Below, piece by piece: positions 37,184 through 46,537 of a stretch of DNA of 64,000 bases. Position numbers and translations under genes: made by a program. The notes beneath the pieces were generated by a model, which made no database searches, was not told the DNA's origin, and worked only from the letters and a program-made list of their open reading frames with translations. The stretch is from an uncultured Anaerolineae bacterium (GTDB lineage: Bacteria; Chloroflexota; Anaerolineae; J036; Brachytrichaceae), in NCBI GenBank assembly GCA_937959265.1, contig CALGMA010000012.1, positions 1 through 64,000 of the forward strand, written 5' to 3'. Within the stretch, counting starts at the first letter, position 1. Every line of letters begins with the position of its first letter.

Positions 37184-38443
37184 TCACTGGAGCTTGCGGA
37201 ACTCGATCTTGGTCACCTTGTCCCAGTTGTCGGCCAACAATTGCTTATGCTTGTTCAACTGCTCCAGCGTGGGGAAGACCGCCTTAGCATACAGTTCGTC
37301 CGACGGCAGCTTGGCGGCCAAGTCTTCGGGGATCACTTTGCGCGCCACCAGGTCGTTGTAGCGCGTCGGGTGGCAGTAACCCTTGATCCAGATTAGCGAG
37401 CCTTCGTCGGAGAAGACGTGTTCCATCCACAGCTTGGCGGCATTGGGGTGCGGCGCATACTTGCTAATGGCGGTAGCGTAGTGGCCGGCCAGTTGCGCTG
37501 ACTTGGGGATGACGACCTCGATGTTGATGCTGTCCTTGTTGGCATCGCGCTGCGCTAGCGCGTTGTAGTCCCAGTCGAAGACGATCGGCGTTTCGCCGCG
37601 GCCGAAGGTCTGCTGGTTCCACGACGGCAGGAAATTGCCGGCGGCGTTGAGCTGTGCGAAGAACTCCAGGCCTTTCGACGAATCGTCGGGCGAACCGCCC
37701 GTGCCCAATGCGGCATTGAACACGGCCTGCGCCTGTGAGTTGCCGATGCGCGGGTCGTTGATGGAGACCATGCCTTTGTACTCCGGCTTGAGCAGATCGG
37801 CGAAGTCCTGCGGCACGGCCGGCACGGCATCCACGTTCACCTGCATCGCCATCACGCCGTAGTAATTGCCGGTCCACAGGCCGTCGGGATGCTTCAGATT
37901 GTCTGGGATGCTGTCCCAGGTCGAGACCTTGTAGGGCGCAACGAGGTCTTCTTTGACTGCTTGGACGGCGAAGGCCGGGCCGACGTCGAGCACGTCGGGC
38001 GCTTGTGGACCTTTGTTGTCCTTGTTGGCCTTCACGGCTTCCAGCTCTTCGGCGGAGCCAGCGTCGGGCGTGATCTCGTTGACCTTCAAACCATACTTTT
38101 GCTTGAAGGTTTCGATCATCTCGCCGTAGTTGCACCAGTCGTGTGGGAGGGCGATGACGTTCAGTTCGCCCTCGGCCTGCGCCGCTGCGATCAACGCTGC
38201 CATGTTCATCGCCTCCTGCGCTTTGGGCATTGCGGTCGCTACGGCTGCGCTCACCTGAGTAGCAGCAGCCTCGACAGTGGGCGCAACCGCAGTCGCAGCG
38301 GCTGCAATGGTCGGCGCAGCGGTGGCAGCTACTTCCTTTGCCTGCTGCACAGCCGTAGGCACCATACCGGCCTGCGGCGTAGCGCAAGCTGACAGTGTGA
38401 GCGCAATCATCGTAGTCAGCATTAATACGTTGGTCTTTCTCAT
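37184..38443 (-). CDS. ABC solute-binding lipoprotein (Fe3+/polyamine type)
   Basis: The 419-aa product has a lipobox (LSACAT near residue 19) and an Ala/Thr-rich spacer of about 65 residues that probably lifts the domain off the membrane. A type II periplasmic-binding fold follows (about 95-419), with YGLKVNEITPDAGSAEELEA and an apparent Tyr/Trp-rich ligand cleft (DWDYNALAQRD). The ligand cannot be told: iron, polyamine and aminoethylphosphonate proteins share this layout. The start at 38443 is set by GGAGG 5 nt upstream; a longer in-frame extension runs over the neighbouring cyclophilin gene. Confidence 0.9.
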   Translation of the reverse strand: MRKTNVLMLTTMIALTLSACATPQAGMVPTAVQQAKEVAATAAPTIAAAATAVAPTVEAAATQVSAAVATAMPKAQEAMNMAALIAAAQAEGELNVIALPHDWCNYGEMIETFKQKYGLKVNEITPDAGSAEELEAVKANKDNKGPQAPDVLDVGPAFAVQAVKEDLVAPYKVSTWDSIPDNLKHPDGLWTGNYYGVMAMQVNVDAVPAVPQDFADLLKPEYKGMVSINDPRIGNSQAQAVFNAALGTGGSPDDSSKGLEFFAQLNAAGNFLPSWNQQTFGRGETPIVFDWDYNALAQRDANKDSINIEVVIPKSAQLAGHYATAISKYAPHPNAAKLWMEHVFSDEGSLIWIKGYCHPTRYNDLVARKVIPEDLAAKLPSDELYAKAVFPTLEQLNKHKQLLADNWDKVTKIEFRKLQ

Positions 38444-38540
38444 GATGTCCTCCAGTTGATCACGAGCACATCTCAGCCGAAATCCTTTAAGGAACGTGTG
38501 AGTTTGTGTGAAGAAAGTCTTAACGCTGCGGCGTGAGAGA

Positions 38541-39059
38541 ATGAGCACTATGGCAAAGCAATACAAGTCCCCGCCTCCCCTGGTAATTGACCCGACCAAG
38601 AAGTACAAGGCTCGGCTCAAGACCGGAAAGGGCGACATCGTGATCGAGCTGTTCGCTGACAAAGTCCCCAACACCGTCAATAACTTTGTCTTCCTGGCGC
38701 GCGAGGGCTACTACGACGGTACGACCTTCCATCGCGTGATCAAGGATTTCATGATCCAGGGTGGCGATCCGACCGGCACCGGCCGCGGCGGCCCTGGTTA
38801 TCAGTTCAAGGACGAGTTCCATCCCGCACTCAGACATGACGGGCCGGGCATTTTGTCCATGGCCAACGCCGGCCCGAACACCAACGGCTCGCAGTTCTTC
38901 ATTACCCATGTCGCCACACCGTGGCTGGACGGCAAGCACGCCGTCTTCGGCAGGGTAATCGAAGGCATGGACGTGGTGAATGCCATCCCCGAACGCGACC
39001 CCGGCCGTGCCCGCCAACCCGGCGAGGCGTTGATCAGTGTGGAGATCATCGAGGAGTAG
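38541..39059 (+). CDS. Peptidyl-prolyl cis-trans isomerase, cyclophilin type
   Basis: It speeds prolyl isomerisation in protein folding. The product (172 aa from ATG 38541) contains the complete cyclophilin core: [19 protein letters not shown], the catalytic Arg in [39 protein letters not shown] and [18 protein letters not shown]. There is no signal peptide, so it is cytoplasmic. ATG 38550 and an upstream start at 38508 are also in frame. Confidence 0.95.
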   Translation: MSTMAKQYKSPPPLVIDPTKKYKARLKTGKGDIVIELFADKVPNTVNNFVFLAREGYYDGTTFHRVIKDFMIQGGDPTGTGRGGPGYQFKDEFHPALRHDGPGILSMANAGPNTNGSQFFITHVATPWLDGKHAVFGRVIEGMDVVNAIPERDPGRARQPGEALISVEIIEE

Positions 39060-39064
39060 CGTTG

Positions 39065-39163
39065 GTAGTGTCAGTGGTGTCGAGAGTGTTAGGAGTGTCA
39101 GGAGTGTCAATGGTGTCAAGGGTGTCAGTAGTGCCGATGGTGCCGATAGTACCAATGATGGTG
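39065..39163. repeat. 11-unit degenerate 9-bp tandem repeat
   Basis: Consecutive 9-mers of the form RNGGTGTCA (for example GGAGTGTCA twice, ATGGTGTCA, AGGGTGTCA, GTAGTGCCG, ATGGTGCCG) start 6 bases after the cyclophilin stop and end about 58 bases before murI. No gene is supported here. Confidence 0.75.
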
Positions 39164-39221
39164 GCGGTGCCTCGGTGCTTATGACGCCCGTGACGCGACC
39201 GACATAGGGCAAGCCTTTCTC

Positions 39222-40037
39222 TTGATTGGCATCTTCGATTCCGGTGTCGGTGGACTGTCGGTATGGCGTGAAATCGTCCGACTCATCCCCGATGTATCGC
39301 TGACCTATCTCGCCGATCAAGCGCACGTCCCTTACGGCGAGCGGTCGCTCGACGAGGTGCGCGCGCTCACGCTACGCGCCGCCGGTTGGTTGATCGCGCG
39401 CGGCTGCCGCGTCGTCGTCATCGCTTGCAACACAGCTTCGGCTGCGGCGCTCGAGGTGTTGCGCGCGACCTTCCCGGCGACGCCGTTTGTCGGCATGGAG
39501 CCGGCCATCAAGCCGGCGGCGCTGCGCACGCAAACCGGCGTGGTCGGCGTGTTGGCGACGCCGGCCACGCTGCGGAGCGCGCGCTACGCCGGCCTGGTCT
39601 CACGCTGGGGGCGCGCCCTGCGCGTGATCGAGCAGCCTTGTCCTGGCTGGGTGGAAGCCGTGGAACGGCTGTCGGTCTGCGCAGCCGCGGAGGATGCCCT
39701 GAATCGTCTGGTCGGCGACTGCGTTACCCCCCTGCTGGCGCAGAACGCAGACGCGCTCGTGCTCGGATGCACACACTTCCCCTTTCTCCGGCCGTGGATC
39801 GAGCAGGCGATCGGCGCGTGGCAGTCAGCGCATCCGGGCGCGCATGCCGTGACGGTCATTGACCCGGCGCCGGCCGTCGCCCGGCGCACGCAGCAAGTAT
39901 GGCTGGAACTGGCTGAATCCGTCAGCAGCGCAACGCTCAGGCATGAGTTCTGGACGACCGGATCGGCTGCTCAATTCGCTCGGGTTGCAGCGGCGCTCAT
40001 CGGCCGCCGTGTGCAGGTGCGTTCGCTTGCCCTCTAA
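39222..40037 (+). CDS. murI: Glutamate racemase
   Basis: It makes D-glutamate for peptidoglycan by proton transfer between two cysteines. Both are present: Cys69 in VVIACNTASAAAL and Cys183 in LVLGCTHFPFL. The N-terminal IGIFDSGVGGLSV and HVPYGERS motifs are typical, and 271 aa is normal. The start codon is TTG, chosen because IGIFDSG is where the family begins and no ATG or GTG is available nearby. Confidence 0.96.
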   Translation: MIGIFDSGVGGLSVWREIVRLIPDVSLTYLADQAHVPYGERSLDEVRALTLRAAGWLIARGCRVVVIACNTASAAALEVLRATFPATPFVGMEPAIKPAALRTQTGVVGVLATPATLRSARYAGLVSRWGRALRVIEQPCPGWVEAVERLSVCAAAEDALNRLVGDCVTPLLAQNADALVLGCTHFPFLRPWIEQAIGAWQSAHPGAHAVTVIDPAPAVARRTQQVWLELAESVSSATLRHEFWTTGSAAQFARVAAALIGRRVQVRSLAL

Positions 40038-40074
40038 CACCCGACCAACGTTGGCGTGGTAGGTGTGTTAACCT

Positions 40075-42666
40075 ATGCACGGAAGCATGCAAAGGAATCC
40101 ATTGGACCTACTCTTGTTGGACCATCTTCTCGAAGAAATGGCCGACGTGAACGAGCCGGCGGACGCGCCGGCCGAGGGACCGCAGCCCGACGAGGGGCGC
40201 ACCGAGTCGCTGGGCGTGCTGCCGATTCTGCCGCTGCGAGGCGTGCTGGTCTATCCGTTGTCCGCATTGCCGTTGCGCGTGTCGCAGCCACGTTCGATCC
40301 GCCTGATTGACGATGCGACGCTGCGCAAGATGCCGATCGGCCTGGTGGCCAGCAAGCATCCCGAGAAGGATGAACCGGGTCCAGAGGACATCTTCAACGT
40401 CGGCACGATTGCCACGATTGCGCGCCATTTCAAGGCGCCGGACGGCGTGGTGAACATGATCGTGCAAGGCGCAGAGCGCTTCCGCATCGTCGAGATCGTC
40501 AGCGAAGACCCTTACATCGTCGCCAGAGTCGAGCCCCTGCCGGAGACGTGGGAGAACTCACTCGAGATCGAGGCGCTGCGACGCAACATCAGCGAAGGCT
40601 TCAACAAGATGGCCGAACTGCGCCCCGACATGCCCGATGAGTTGGCGCAGATGATCCAGAGCATCGAGGACCCGCGCCAGCTCACCTACGCCGTCGCCAC
40701 TTACATGCGCATAGACCTGGACGATGCGCAGCGGCTGCTCGAGATGGACGGTCTGCCCAATAAGATGCTCTTCCTGCTCCAGCTCCTGAACAAAGAGCTG
40801 GAAGTGCTTCAACTCGGCAAAAAGATCCAAACCGAAGCGCAGAGCGAGATGGAGAAGGTGCAGCGCGAGTACTTCTTGCGCGAGCAGATCAAAGCCATCC
40901 AGCGTGAGCTGGGCGAGGCCGACGAGCAGCAGATCGAGATCAACGCCTTCCGAGAGAAGATCGCCGCGAGCGGCATGAACGAGGAAGCGCGCAAAGAAGC
41001 CGAGCGCGAACTCGACCGCATGTCGAAGATGCCGACGCAGGCTGCCGAATACGGCGTAATTCGCACCTACCTGGACTGGATGGTGTCGCTGCCCTGGCAG
41101 AAGACCACGCAGGACAACCTGGACATCGCACACGCGCGCCAAGTGCTGGACGAAGACCACTACGGCCTGCAAGACATCAAAGACCGCATCTTGGAGTTTC
41201 TGGCCGTGCGCAAGCGCCGCCAGGAGTTGCAAGCGACCAGTTCCAAGTTGCAGGAGGGTGAGCAGCCAAACGAGGCGCAGACTGCCAACCCGCAGCCCGA
41301 GACCGACTTGATCCGCCGCGAGCGTGAGGGCGTGATCTTGTGCTTCGTCGGTCCGCCGGGCGTGGGCAAGACGTCGCTGGGCGCCAGCATCGCGCGGGCG
41401 ATGGGCCGCAAGTTCATCCGCATGAGCGTGGGCGGCATTCGCGACGAGGCCGAGATTCGCGGCTTCCGCCGCACCTACATCGGCAGCATGCCGGGGCGGA
41501 TCATCCAGAGCATTCGCCGGGCCGAGAGTCGCAATCCCGTCTTCATGCTCGACGAAGTGGACAAGATGGGCAGCGACTTTCGCGGCGATCCATCCAGCGC
41601 ATTGCTCGAGGTGCTTGACCCAGAGCAGAACCGCGACTTCCGCGACCACTACCTGGATGTGCCGTTCGACCTTTCGCAGACCATGTTCATCTGCACGGCG
41701 AACACGCTGGAGACCATACCCGGTCCGTTGCGCGATCGCATGGAGATCCTGCAACTGAGCGGCTACACCGAGAGCGAGAAGCTGCACATCGCCCAGGGCT
41801 ATCTGGTGCCGCGCCAGCTCAAGGAGAACGGCCTGCGCCCCGGCGAGGTGACTTTCAGCGACGAAGCGATCCTGAAGCTGATGCGCGAATACACGCGCGA
41901 AGCCGGCGTGCGCAACCTGGAGCGTGAGATCGGCAGCATCTGCCGCAGGCTGGTCGCGCGCGCGCAAGAGGGCAAGGCGACGCTACCCTTCCACGTCACA
42001 CCGGAGAACTTGTCCGAGCTGCGCGGCAAAGCCAAGTTCTATAACGAAATCGTCGAACGCACGGAGATCCCCGGCGTAGCTACCGGGATGAGCTGGACGC
42101 CGGTGGGCGGCGAGATCATCTTCATCGAGGCCACGCGCATGCCGGGGTCGAAGGGCTTCCAGCTCACCGGCCAATTGGGCGATGTGATGAAGGAGAGCGC
42201 GCAAGCGGCGCTATCGTATGTGCGCAGCCACGCCGGCGATCTGAAGATTGCTCCGAAAATGTTCGAGAGGAGTGACATTCACATTCACGTGCCGGCTGGC
42301 GCGCAGCCGAAGGACGGCCCTTCGGCGGGCATCACCATCGCCACGGCCCTAGCATCGCTGCTTACAGGCCGAAAAGTGCGCCACGATGTCGCGATGACGG
42401 GTGAGATCACGCTGCGCGGCTCGGTGCTGCCGGTGGGCGGCATCAAAGAGAAAGTGCTTGCCGCGCATCGCGCCGGGCTGAAGACGATCATCCTGCCCAA
42501 GCGCAACGAGCCGGACCTGGAGGATTTGCCGCTGGAAGTGCGCGACTCGTTGAAATTCATCCTGGTGGAGCGGGTGGAGCAGGCTCTGGCCGCAGCGTTG
42601 ATTCCGGCAAAGCGCGCACGCGAACGGAACAACGGCAGGGTTCGCTCCAAGAGGTCGGAAAAGTAA
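40075..42666 (+). CDS. lon: ATP-dependent Lon protease
   Basis: It degrades damaged and regulatory proteins in the cytoplasm. The 863 aa have the N-terminal LAN domain (about 48-240), a coiled-coil region, the AAA+ module (Walker [10 protein letters not shown] near 426; Walker [11 protein letters not shown]) and the protease domain with the Ser-Lys dyad Ser750 (KDGPSAGIT) and Lys793 (GGIKEK), 43 residues apart as in E. coli Lon. A polar Gln/Glu insert (about 383-415) just before Walker A is encoded by heptameric DNA and is longer than usual. ATG 40087 is an alternative start. Confidence 0.97.
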   Translation: MHGSMQRNPLDLLLLDHLLEEMADVNEPADAPAEGPQPDEGRTESLGVLPILPLRGVLVYPLSALPLRVSQPRSIRLIDDATLRKMPIGLVASKHPEKDEPGPEDIFNVGTIATIARHFKAPDGVVNMIVQGAERFRIVEIVSEDPYIVARVEPLPETWENSLEIEALRRNISEGFNKMAELRPDMPDELAQMIQSIEDPRQLTYAVATYMRIDLDDAQRLLEMDGLPNKMLFLLQLLNKELEVLQLGKKIQTEAQSEMEKVQREYFLREQIKAIQRELGEADEQQIEINAFREKIAASGMNEEARKEAERELDRMSKMPTQAAEYGVIRTYLDWMVSLPWQKTTQDNLDIAHARQVLDEDHYGLQDIKDRILEFLAVRKRRQELQATSSKLQEGEQPNEAQTANPQPETDLIRREREGVILCFVGPPGVGKTSLGASIARAMGRKFIRMSVGGIRDEAEIRGFRRTYIGSMPGRIIQSIRRAESRNPVFMLDEVDKMGSDFRGDPSSALLEVLDPEQNRDFRDHYLDVPFDLSQTMFICTANTLETIPGPLRDRMEILQLSGYTESEKLHIAQGYLVPRQLKENGLRPGEVTFSDEAILKLMREYTREAGVRNLEREIGSICRRLVARAQEGKATLPFHVTPENLSELRGKAKFYNEIVERTEIPGVATGMSWTPVGGEIIFIEATRMPGSKGFQLTGQLGDVMKESAQAALSYVRSHAGDLKIAPKMFERSDIHIHVPAGAQPKDGPSAGITIATALASLLTGRKVRHDVAMTGEITLRGSVLPVGGIKEKVLAAHRAGLKTIILPKRNEPDLEDLPLEVRDSLKFILVERVEQALAAALIPAKRARERNNGRVRSKRSEK
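41221..41255. repeat. Degenerate 7-bp-period DNA inside lon
   Basis: Five heptads (CAGGAGT, TGCAAGC, GACCAGT, TCCAAGT, TGCAGGA) encode the start of the polar insert before Walker A. Confidence 0.4.
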
Positions 42667-42703
42667 ATCGAGAATCGGGGCATCGTCTCCTTCGATTCTC
42701 GAT
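42667..42703. terminator. Hairpin between lon and tRNA-Gln
   Basis: A perfect 11-bp stem (ATCGAGAATCG with CGATTCTCGAT) and a 15-nt loop sit directly after the lon stop. On the minus strand it is followed by TTTACTTTT, so it may end the tRNA transcript; on the plus strand it follows lon and ends in TCTTTA. Confidence 0.65.
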
Positions 42704-42708
42704 CTTTA

Positions 42709-42780
42709 CTGGGGCGGCTGGATTCGAACCAACGAATGGCGGATCCAAAGTCCGCTGCCTTACCACTTGGCGACGCCCCA
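42709..42780 (-). tRNA. tRNA-Gln (anticodon UUG)
   Basis: The minus strand folds into a full cloverleaf: acceptor TGGGGCG/CGCCCCA, D-arm GCCAAGTGGTAAGGC, anticodon stem GCGGA/TCCGC with loop CTTTGGA (anticodon TTG), T-arm GTTGG-TTCGAAT-CC, and discriminator G. The 3' CCA is not encoded. The U1-A72 start and UUG anticodon are typical of bacterial tRNA-Gln. Confidence 0.96.
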
Positions 42781-42809
42781 ATCTACGAAGAACATTCTAC
42801 CATTTACAA

Positions 42810-42842
42810 GGGATAGGCGAAGGCATTGCCTTCGCCTATCCC
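42810..42842. repeat. 33-bp perfect palindrome, family copy C
   Basis: Arms GGGATAGGCGAAGGCA and the exact reverse complement around a single T. Compared with the 31-bp copies it has one extra A-T pair (GGGATAGG/CCTATCCC), inserted symmetrically in both arms. It lies between tRNA-Gln and the 3' end of the aminotransferase gene. Confidence 0.9.
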
Positions 42843-42857
42843 TTTGCGTACCCACGG

Positions 42858-44123
42858 TCACAGGGTTTCAATGCGCGGGCGGAGCTTGTTTGACCTATCC
42901 CCTGCCGCATGCTCGGTCGCCGGTGCATCGAGGTGCTGCAACACCACGCGCGCCAGCCGCGCGATGCCCTCCTCGATCGTCGCCTCGTCGGCCTGTGAAT
43001 AGCTCAGCCGCATGTAGCGCTGGCCATCGCCATCGGTGAAGAACGGCGCGCCCGGCAAAAAGCTCACTTTCTGCGCAACGGCGTCTTTGAGGATCGCCAT
43101 CGCGTCCGCCGTTTCGGGTAGGGTGACCCAGATGAACATGCCGCCCTGTGGGCGTGTGAACGAGATGCCTGCCGGCAGGTGGCGTTCTAGCGCTGCGATC
43201 ATTGCTTGCGCTTGCGACGCATAGCCGGCGCGGATACGCGCGATATGTTCGGCGACCGGGTTGGAGATCAGGTAGTGATGCAGCGCGCGCTGCGCAAAGT
43301 TGTTCGTGTGAAAGTCCGCCCCTTGCTTCGCGATGATGATGCGCCGCATGATCTCCTGAGACGCGATCAACCAACCCAGACGCATGCCGGGCGCGACGAT
43401 CTTGGAGAACGAGCCGAGCAGGACAACCCGATCTTCCAGATAAGCGCGCATCGGTGGCGCACTTTCTCCAGTGAAACCGAGTTCGTTGTACGGATCATCC
43501 TCTACGAGGAGCATGTTGCGCTGGCGGATCACGCCGGCGATGGCGCGCCGATTGGCCTCGCTGTAGGTCAGGCCGGTTGGATTCTGGTAGTTGGGTGTGA
43601 TGATGACGAACTTCGCGCGATCAGCGTGTGCACGCAACGCGCGGCTCAGTTCGCCGACATCCAGGCCGTCGCCCCCCAGCGTCACGCTGGCGAAGTGCGG
43701 TTGGTATATGGACAGCGCGTGGATCGCGCCCTGGTACCCCGGACGCTCGTTGATCACCACGTCACCCGGGTCGAGCAGCACCTTGCCTAGCAGATCGAGG
43801 CCTTGCTGGGAACCGTTGGTGATGAGGATCTCCTCAACAGGTATATTCAGGCCGAAGCGCTGCCGGTAGCGCGTGGCAATCCACTCGCGCAAGGGCGGAT
43901 AGCCCTCACTTACAGCATACTGTAGCGTGTTTGCTGCGTCGTTGCGCAGGACGGCCTCGGTTGCGGTGATCAGCGCTTCCGCCGGGAAGAACTTCGGGTT
44001 GGGCAAGCCGCCGGCAAATGAGATGAAGCCGGGGCCACCGGCGTTCTTGAGCAATTCGCGCACCAGCGAAGGCCGCATGTTCCGCATGCGTTCGGCAAAC
44101 AGAGATTCGGTATCGAGAGGCAT
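42858..44123 (-). CDS. PLP-dependent aminotransferase (fold I, 2-aminoadipate/MocR-like)
   Basis: The 421-aa enzyme transfers amino groups with PLP. Seen: FAGGLPNPKFFP near the N-terminus, ITNGSQQGLDL, NYQNPTG, the PLP-ring Asp209 in LLVEDDPY, and the Schiff-base lysine Lys241 in GSFSKIVAPGMRLGW. The pattern fits the LysN/Aro8-like branch acting on 2-aminoadipate, branched-chain or aromatic amino acids. The start at 44123 is preferred over 44237 because PLDTESLFAERM matches the family; TATCAT lies 8 nt upstream. Confidence 0.93.
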   Translation of the reverse strand: MPLDTESLFAERMRNMRPSLVRELLKNAGGPGFISFAGGLPNPKFFPAEALITATEAVLRNDAANTLQYAVSEGYPPLREWIATRYRQRFGLNIPVEEILITNGSQQGLDLLGKVLLDPGDVVINERPGYQGAIHALSIYQPHFASVTLGGDGLDVGELSRALRAHADRAKFVIITPNYQNPTGLTYSEANRRAIAGVIRQRNMLLVEDDPYNELGFTGESAPPMRAYLEDRVVLLGSFSKIVAPGMRLGWLIASQEIMRRIIIAKQGADFHTNNFAQRALHHYLISNPVAEHIARIRAGYASQAQAMIAALERHLPAGISFTRPQGGMFIWVTLPETADAMAILKDAVAQKVSFLPGAPFFTDGDGQRYMRLSYSQADEATIEEGIARLARVVLQHLDAPATEHAAGDRSNKLRPRIETL

Positions 44124-44294
44124 GATGCACGATGATACCGCTTGGGTGTGCGGTGAGGCATGGGGCATCGCCACCGGCGGTATCCTTTCAGTTGCGTGAG
44201 CGACGCGCCCAAGTCTTGCGCGCGGGGATCTCGGCAACCCGCCCTTCGTCGCTTGGTTCGGCTCGCCGGCCGATGACCGGTATCATCGGCTTCC

Positions 44295-45842
44295 ATGGCC
44301 ATCCTGATCGAACACGTAGACGTCCTCGATCCAACTGCGCCGCGTAGCACCGCTGGCGATCAATCCGTCCTCATCGAAGGCAACCGCATCTCCGAAGTTG
44401 CACCATCGCGCGGCCTCAATCTGGCAGCGATCATGAATCGCGCATCGCCAATCGGCAATCTGGAGGTGATCAACGGCCGCCACCTGCTCGCCATCCCCGG
44501 CTTGATCAGCGCACACACGCACTCGCCGGAGAACTACATGCGCGGCGCCACGGAGCGCATGCCGCTGGAGCCGTGGTTGGTTTGGCTCTACGGCACATGC
44601 GGCGAATACACCGCGCGCGACCATTACCTGTGCGCTGCGATGAGCGCGATCGAGATGCTGCTGAGCGGCGTGACCGGCTCGCTTGACCATCTGTGGCACG
44701 GCGGCCCATGGCAGCGTGAATACCTGGACGCCGTGATGGAAGCCTACCGCGATAGCGGCATCCGGGCGGCCGTGGCGCCGATGTACGACGATCACGACTA
44801 CGTGCTCGATGCCGCCGACGCGCTCGGGCACGACCTACGCGGCAGCGTCTATGGCCTGTCGCACGGCGGCTATCGGCCCGACCGTGACGACTATCGCCGC
44901 GGTGTGCTTCGCGATAACCTTGCCCTGTTCGACGAGTGGATGCGCAACTGGCACCGCTCACACGATGGCCGGTTGCAAACTTTCCTTGGGCCGGCCGCCG
45001 GCCAATTGGTGACCACCGAGTGCTTGCAGTGGTCGCTGGAGCTGGCACGCAAGCACGGCGCCGGCGTACACATGCACTGCGTCGAAACACGCGTGCAAGA
45101 CTACTGCATCCGGCGCGCGCGCGGCAAAACCGTGATTCACTGGTTGTATGACGAAGATCTGCTCGCCCCTGAGGTGACGTTGCCGCATAGCGTCTGGATT
45201 CGCAGCGCGGACGATCTGGACCGGCTGGCCGAGCGGGGCGCGATTCCCGTGCACAATCCGGCAGCCAACCTTAAGCTGGGCAGCGGGCTGATGGCGATGC
45301 GCGAGATGCTCGATCGTGGTATCACCGTGGCGCTGGGCGTGGATGGCGCATGTAGCAGCGACAACCAGAACATGTTCGACGCGATCAAGCTGGCTGCGCT
45401 CATCCACAATCTGAAGCATCACGATCCCAAGACGTGGATTACGGCGCGTGAGGCGTTCGAGGCCGGGACGATCGGCGGGGCGGCGGCGCTATTGCTGGGT
45501 GACCGGCTGGGAAGCTTGCGCTCTGGACAGTTGGCCGACATCGTCCTGCTGGACACGCGCACGGCGACGCTCGCGCCGATGAACGATGCCTACGGCATGC
45601 TCGTGCACTGCGAGACCGGCGCCTCGGTCCGGCACGTCATCGTCAACGGCGAAGTCGTGGTGCGCGATCGCAAGCTGCTGACGTTGGACGCCGGCGCGCT
45701 CATCGCCGAGTTCTTCGAACGCGTGGAAACGCTACCCTTCCGGCATCCCATTGACCTGAAGACGCAAAAAGACGTGGATGACTGCTGGGCGTTCTGGCGC
45801 GAGGTGATGCGGCGGGTGACGACGGGGGAAACATCATCCTAG
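44295..45842 (+). CDS. Amidohydrolase (chlorohydrolase/deaminase type)
   Basis: The 515-aa metal-dependent hydrolase has the TIM-barrel metal site: His74 and His76 in SAHTHSPENYMRG, a later HMHCVE histidine, LPHSVW, and the Asp in ALGVDGACSSDNQNMFD. The NPAANLKLGSGL loop is typical of the TrzN/AtzA/guanine-deaminase group. It likely deaminates or dechlorinates an N-heterocycle; the true substrate is unknown. TATCAT lies about 8 nt upstream. Its 3' end overlaps that of the convergent 5-FCL gene by 9 nt. Confidence 0.9.
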   Translation: MAILIEHVDVLDPTAPRSTAGDQSVLIEGNRISEVAPSRGLNLAAIMNRASPIGNLEVINGRHLLAIPGLISAHTHSPENYMRGATERMPLEPWLVWLYGTCGEYTARDHYLCAAMSAIEMLLSGVTGSLDHLWHGGPWQREYLDAVMEAYRDSGIRAAVAPMYDDHDYVLDAADALGHDLRGSVYGLSHGGYRPDRDDYRRGVLRDNLALFDEWMRNWHRSHDGRLQTFLGPAAGQLVTTECLQWSLELARKHGAGVHMHCVETRVQDYCIRRARGKTVIHWLYDEDLLAPEVTLPHSVWIRSADDLDRLAERGAIPVHNPAANLKLGSGLMAMREMLDRGITVALGVDGACSSDNQNMFDAIKLAALIHNLKHHDPKTWITAREAFEAGTIGGAAALLLGDRLGSLRSGQLADIVLLDTRTATLAPMNDAYGMLVHCETGASVRHVIVNGEVVVRDRKLLTLDAGALIAEFFERVETLPFRHPIDLKTQKDVDDCWAFWREVMRRVTTGETSS

Positions 45843-46457
45843 GCTAGGGAGGCATTCAGAGGTCTCGGTAATGACGCCGTCCAGCAGCACGTCGAAATGC
45901 TCTATGGGGATCGCCTCGACCCGTTGCAACTCGAACGCCAAGCCGATCTTGGGTGTACCGGCACGGACGCGCTTCAGGAAGCGATCGTAGAAGCCGATCC
46001 CATAGCCGATGCGCGCGATCCTAGCTCTGCTTATCTCCTGAGGTAGGTCACAGCCGGCGGTGAGACAGGCGAACGCCACCATCGGCGCAAACACTAAGTC
46101 TATTTCGTTCGGCGGCACGAGGTGCAGCGTTTTGGGCGCGCGCAGATCCCATTTGCCGAAGTCAAACGCGTTTGGGTCGAGCGATGTGATCTGCGCGCAT
46201 GGCGTCTCGTCGCTGCCCTTCACGAAGACCGGCGCAACTACTCGCTTACCGCAGGCCAGCGCATGCGCGATGATGGCCTGGGTGTCCACTTCGCTCTGAA
46301 TCGAGAGGAAGATGTGAATCGTCTGCGCGAGCCGATACGCCGGCAACGCTATCGCCTTCGCGCAGATGTGCGCGCTCCATTCGGCGCGCAGATCGGCCGG
46401 GGCAGCGTCGCGCAACGCGCGGATACGTCGGCGGATGTCAGCCTTCGACTGGGACAC
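45834..46457 (-). CDS. 5-formyltetrahydrofolate cyclo-ligase
   Basis: It converts 5-formyl-THF to 5,10-methenyl-THF with ATP. The core is clear: KADIRRRIRALRDA at the start, FLSIQSEVDTQAII (substrate site), and the phosphate loop IARIGYGIGFYDRFL near the C-terminus. I place the start at a GTG just before SQSKADIR, giving 207 aa, close to the family's usual length. An ATG at 46529 is in frame but adds residues translated from a short direct repeat (CGCTGTCRCACCC) and looks non-coding. Confidence 0.9.
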   Translation of the reverse strand: MSQSKADIRRRIRALRDAAPADLRAEWSAHICAKAIALPAYRLAQTIHIFLSIQSEVDTQAIIAHALACGKRVVAPVFVKGSDETPCAQITSLDPNAFDFGKWDLRAPKTLHLVPPNEIDLVFAPMVAFACLTAGCDLPQEISRARIARIGYGIGFYDRFLKRVRAGTPKIGLAFELQRVEAIPIEHFDVLLDGVITETSECLPSLG

Positions 46458-46517
46458 GGTGTGACAGCGTGGGTGCGACAGCGTGATTGTAAGCCGGCGT
46501 GTTGCCGGTCGGTCGCG

Positions 46518-46523
46518 TATAGT
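46518..46523 (+). promoter_or_regulatory. -10-like hexamer TATAGT for the PfkB-family kinase gene
   Basis: TATAGT ends 14 nt before ATG 46538, with no ribosome binding site between them. Confidence 0.35.
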
Positions 46524-46537
46524 CAACATCCTCGATC

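Noticed and set aside
39065-39163. Possible small repeat-peptide gene after the cyclophilin gene
   Set aside because: The repeats can be read through in more than one frame, but no start with a ribosome binding site exists and the unit sequence decays steadily.
40558-41967. 469-codon minus-strand frame opposite lon
   Set aside because: Long only because lon is GC-rich with third-position bias; product is Ala/His/Leu-rich without motifs.
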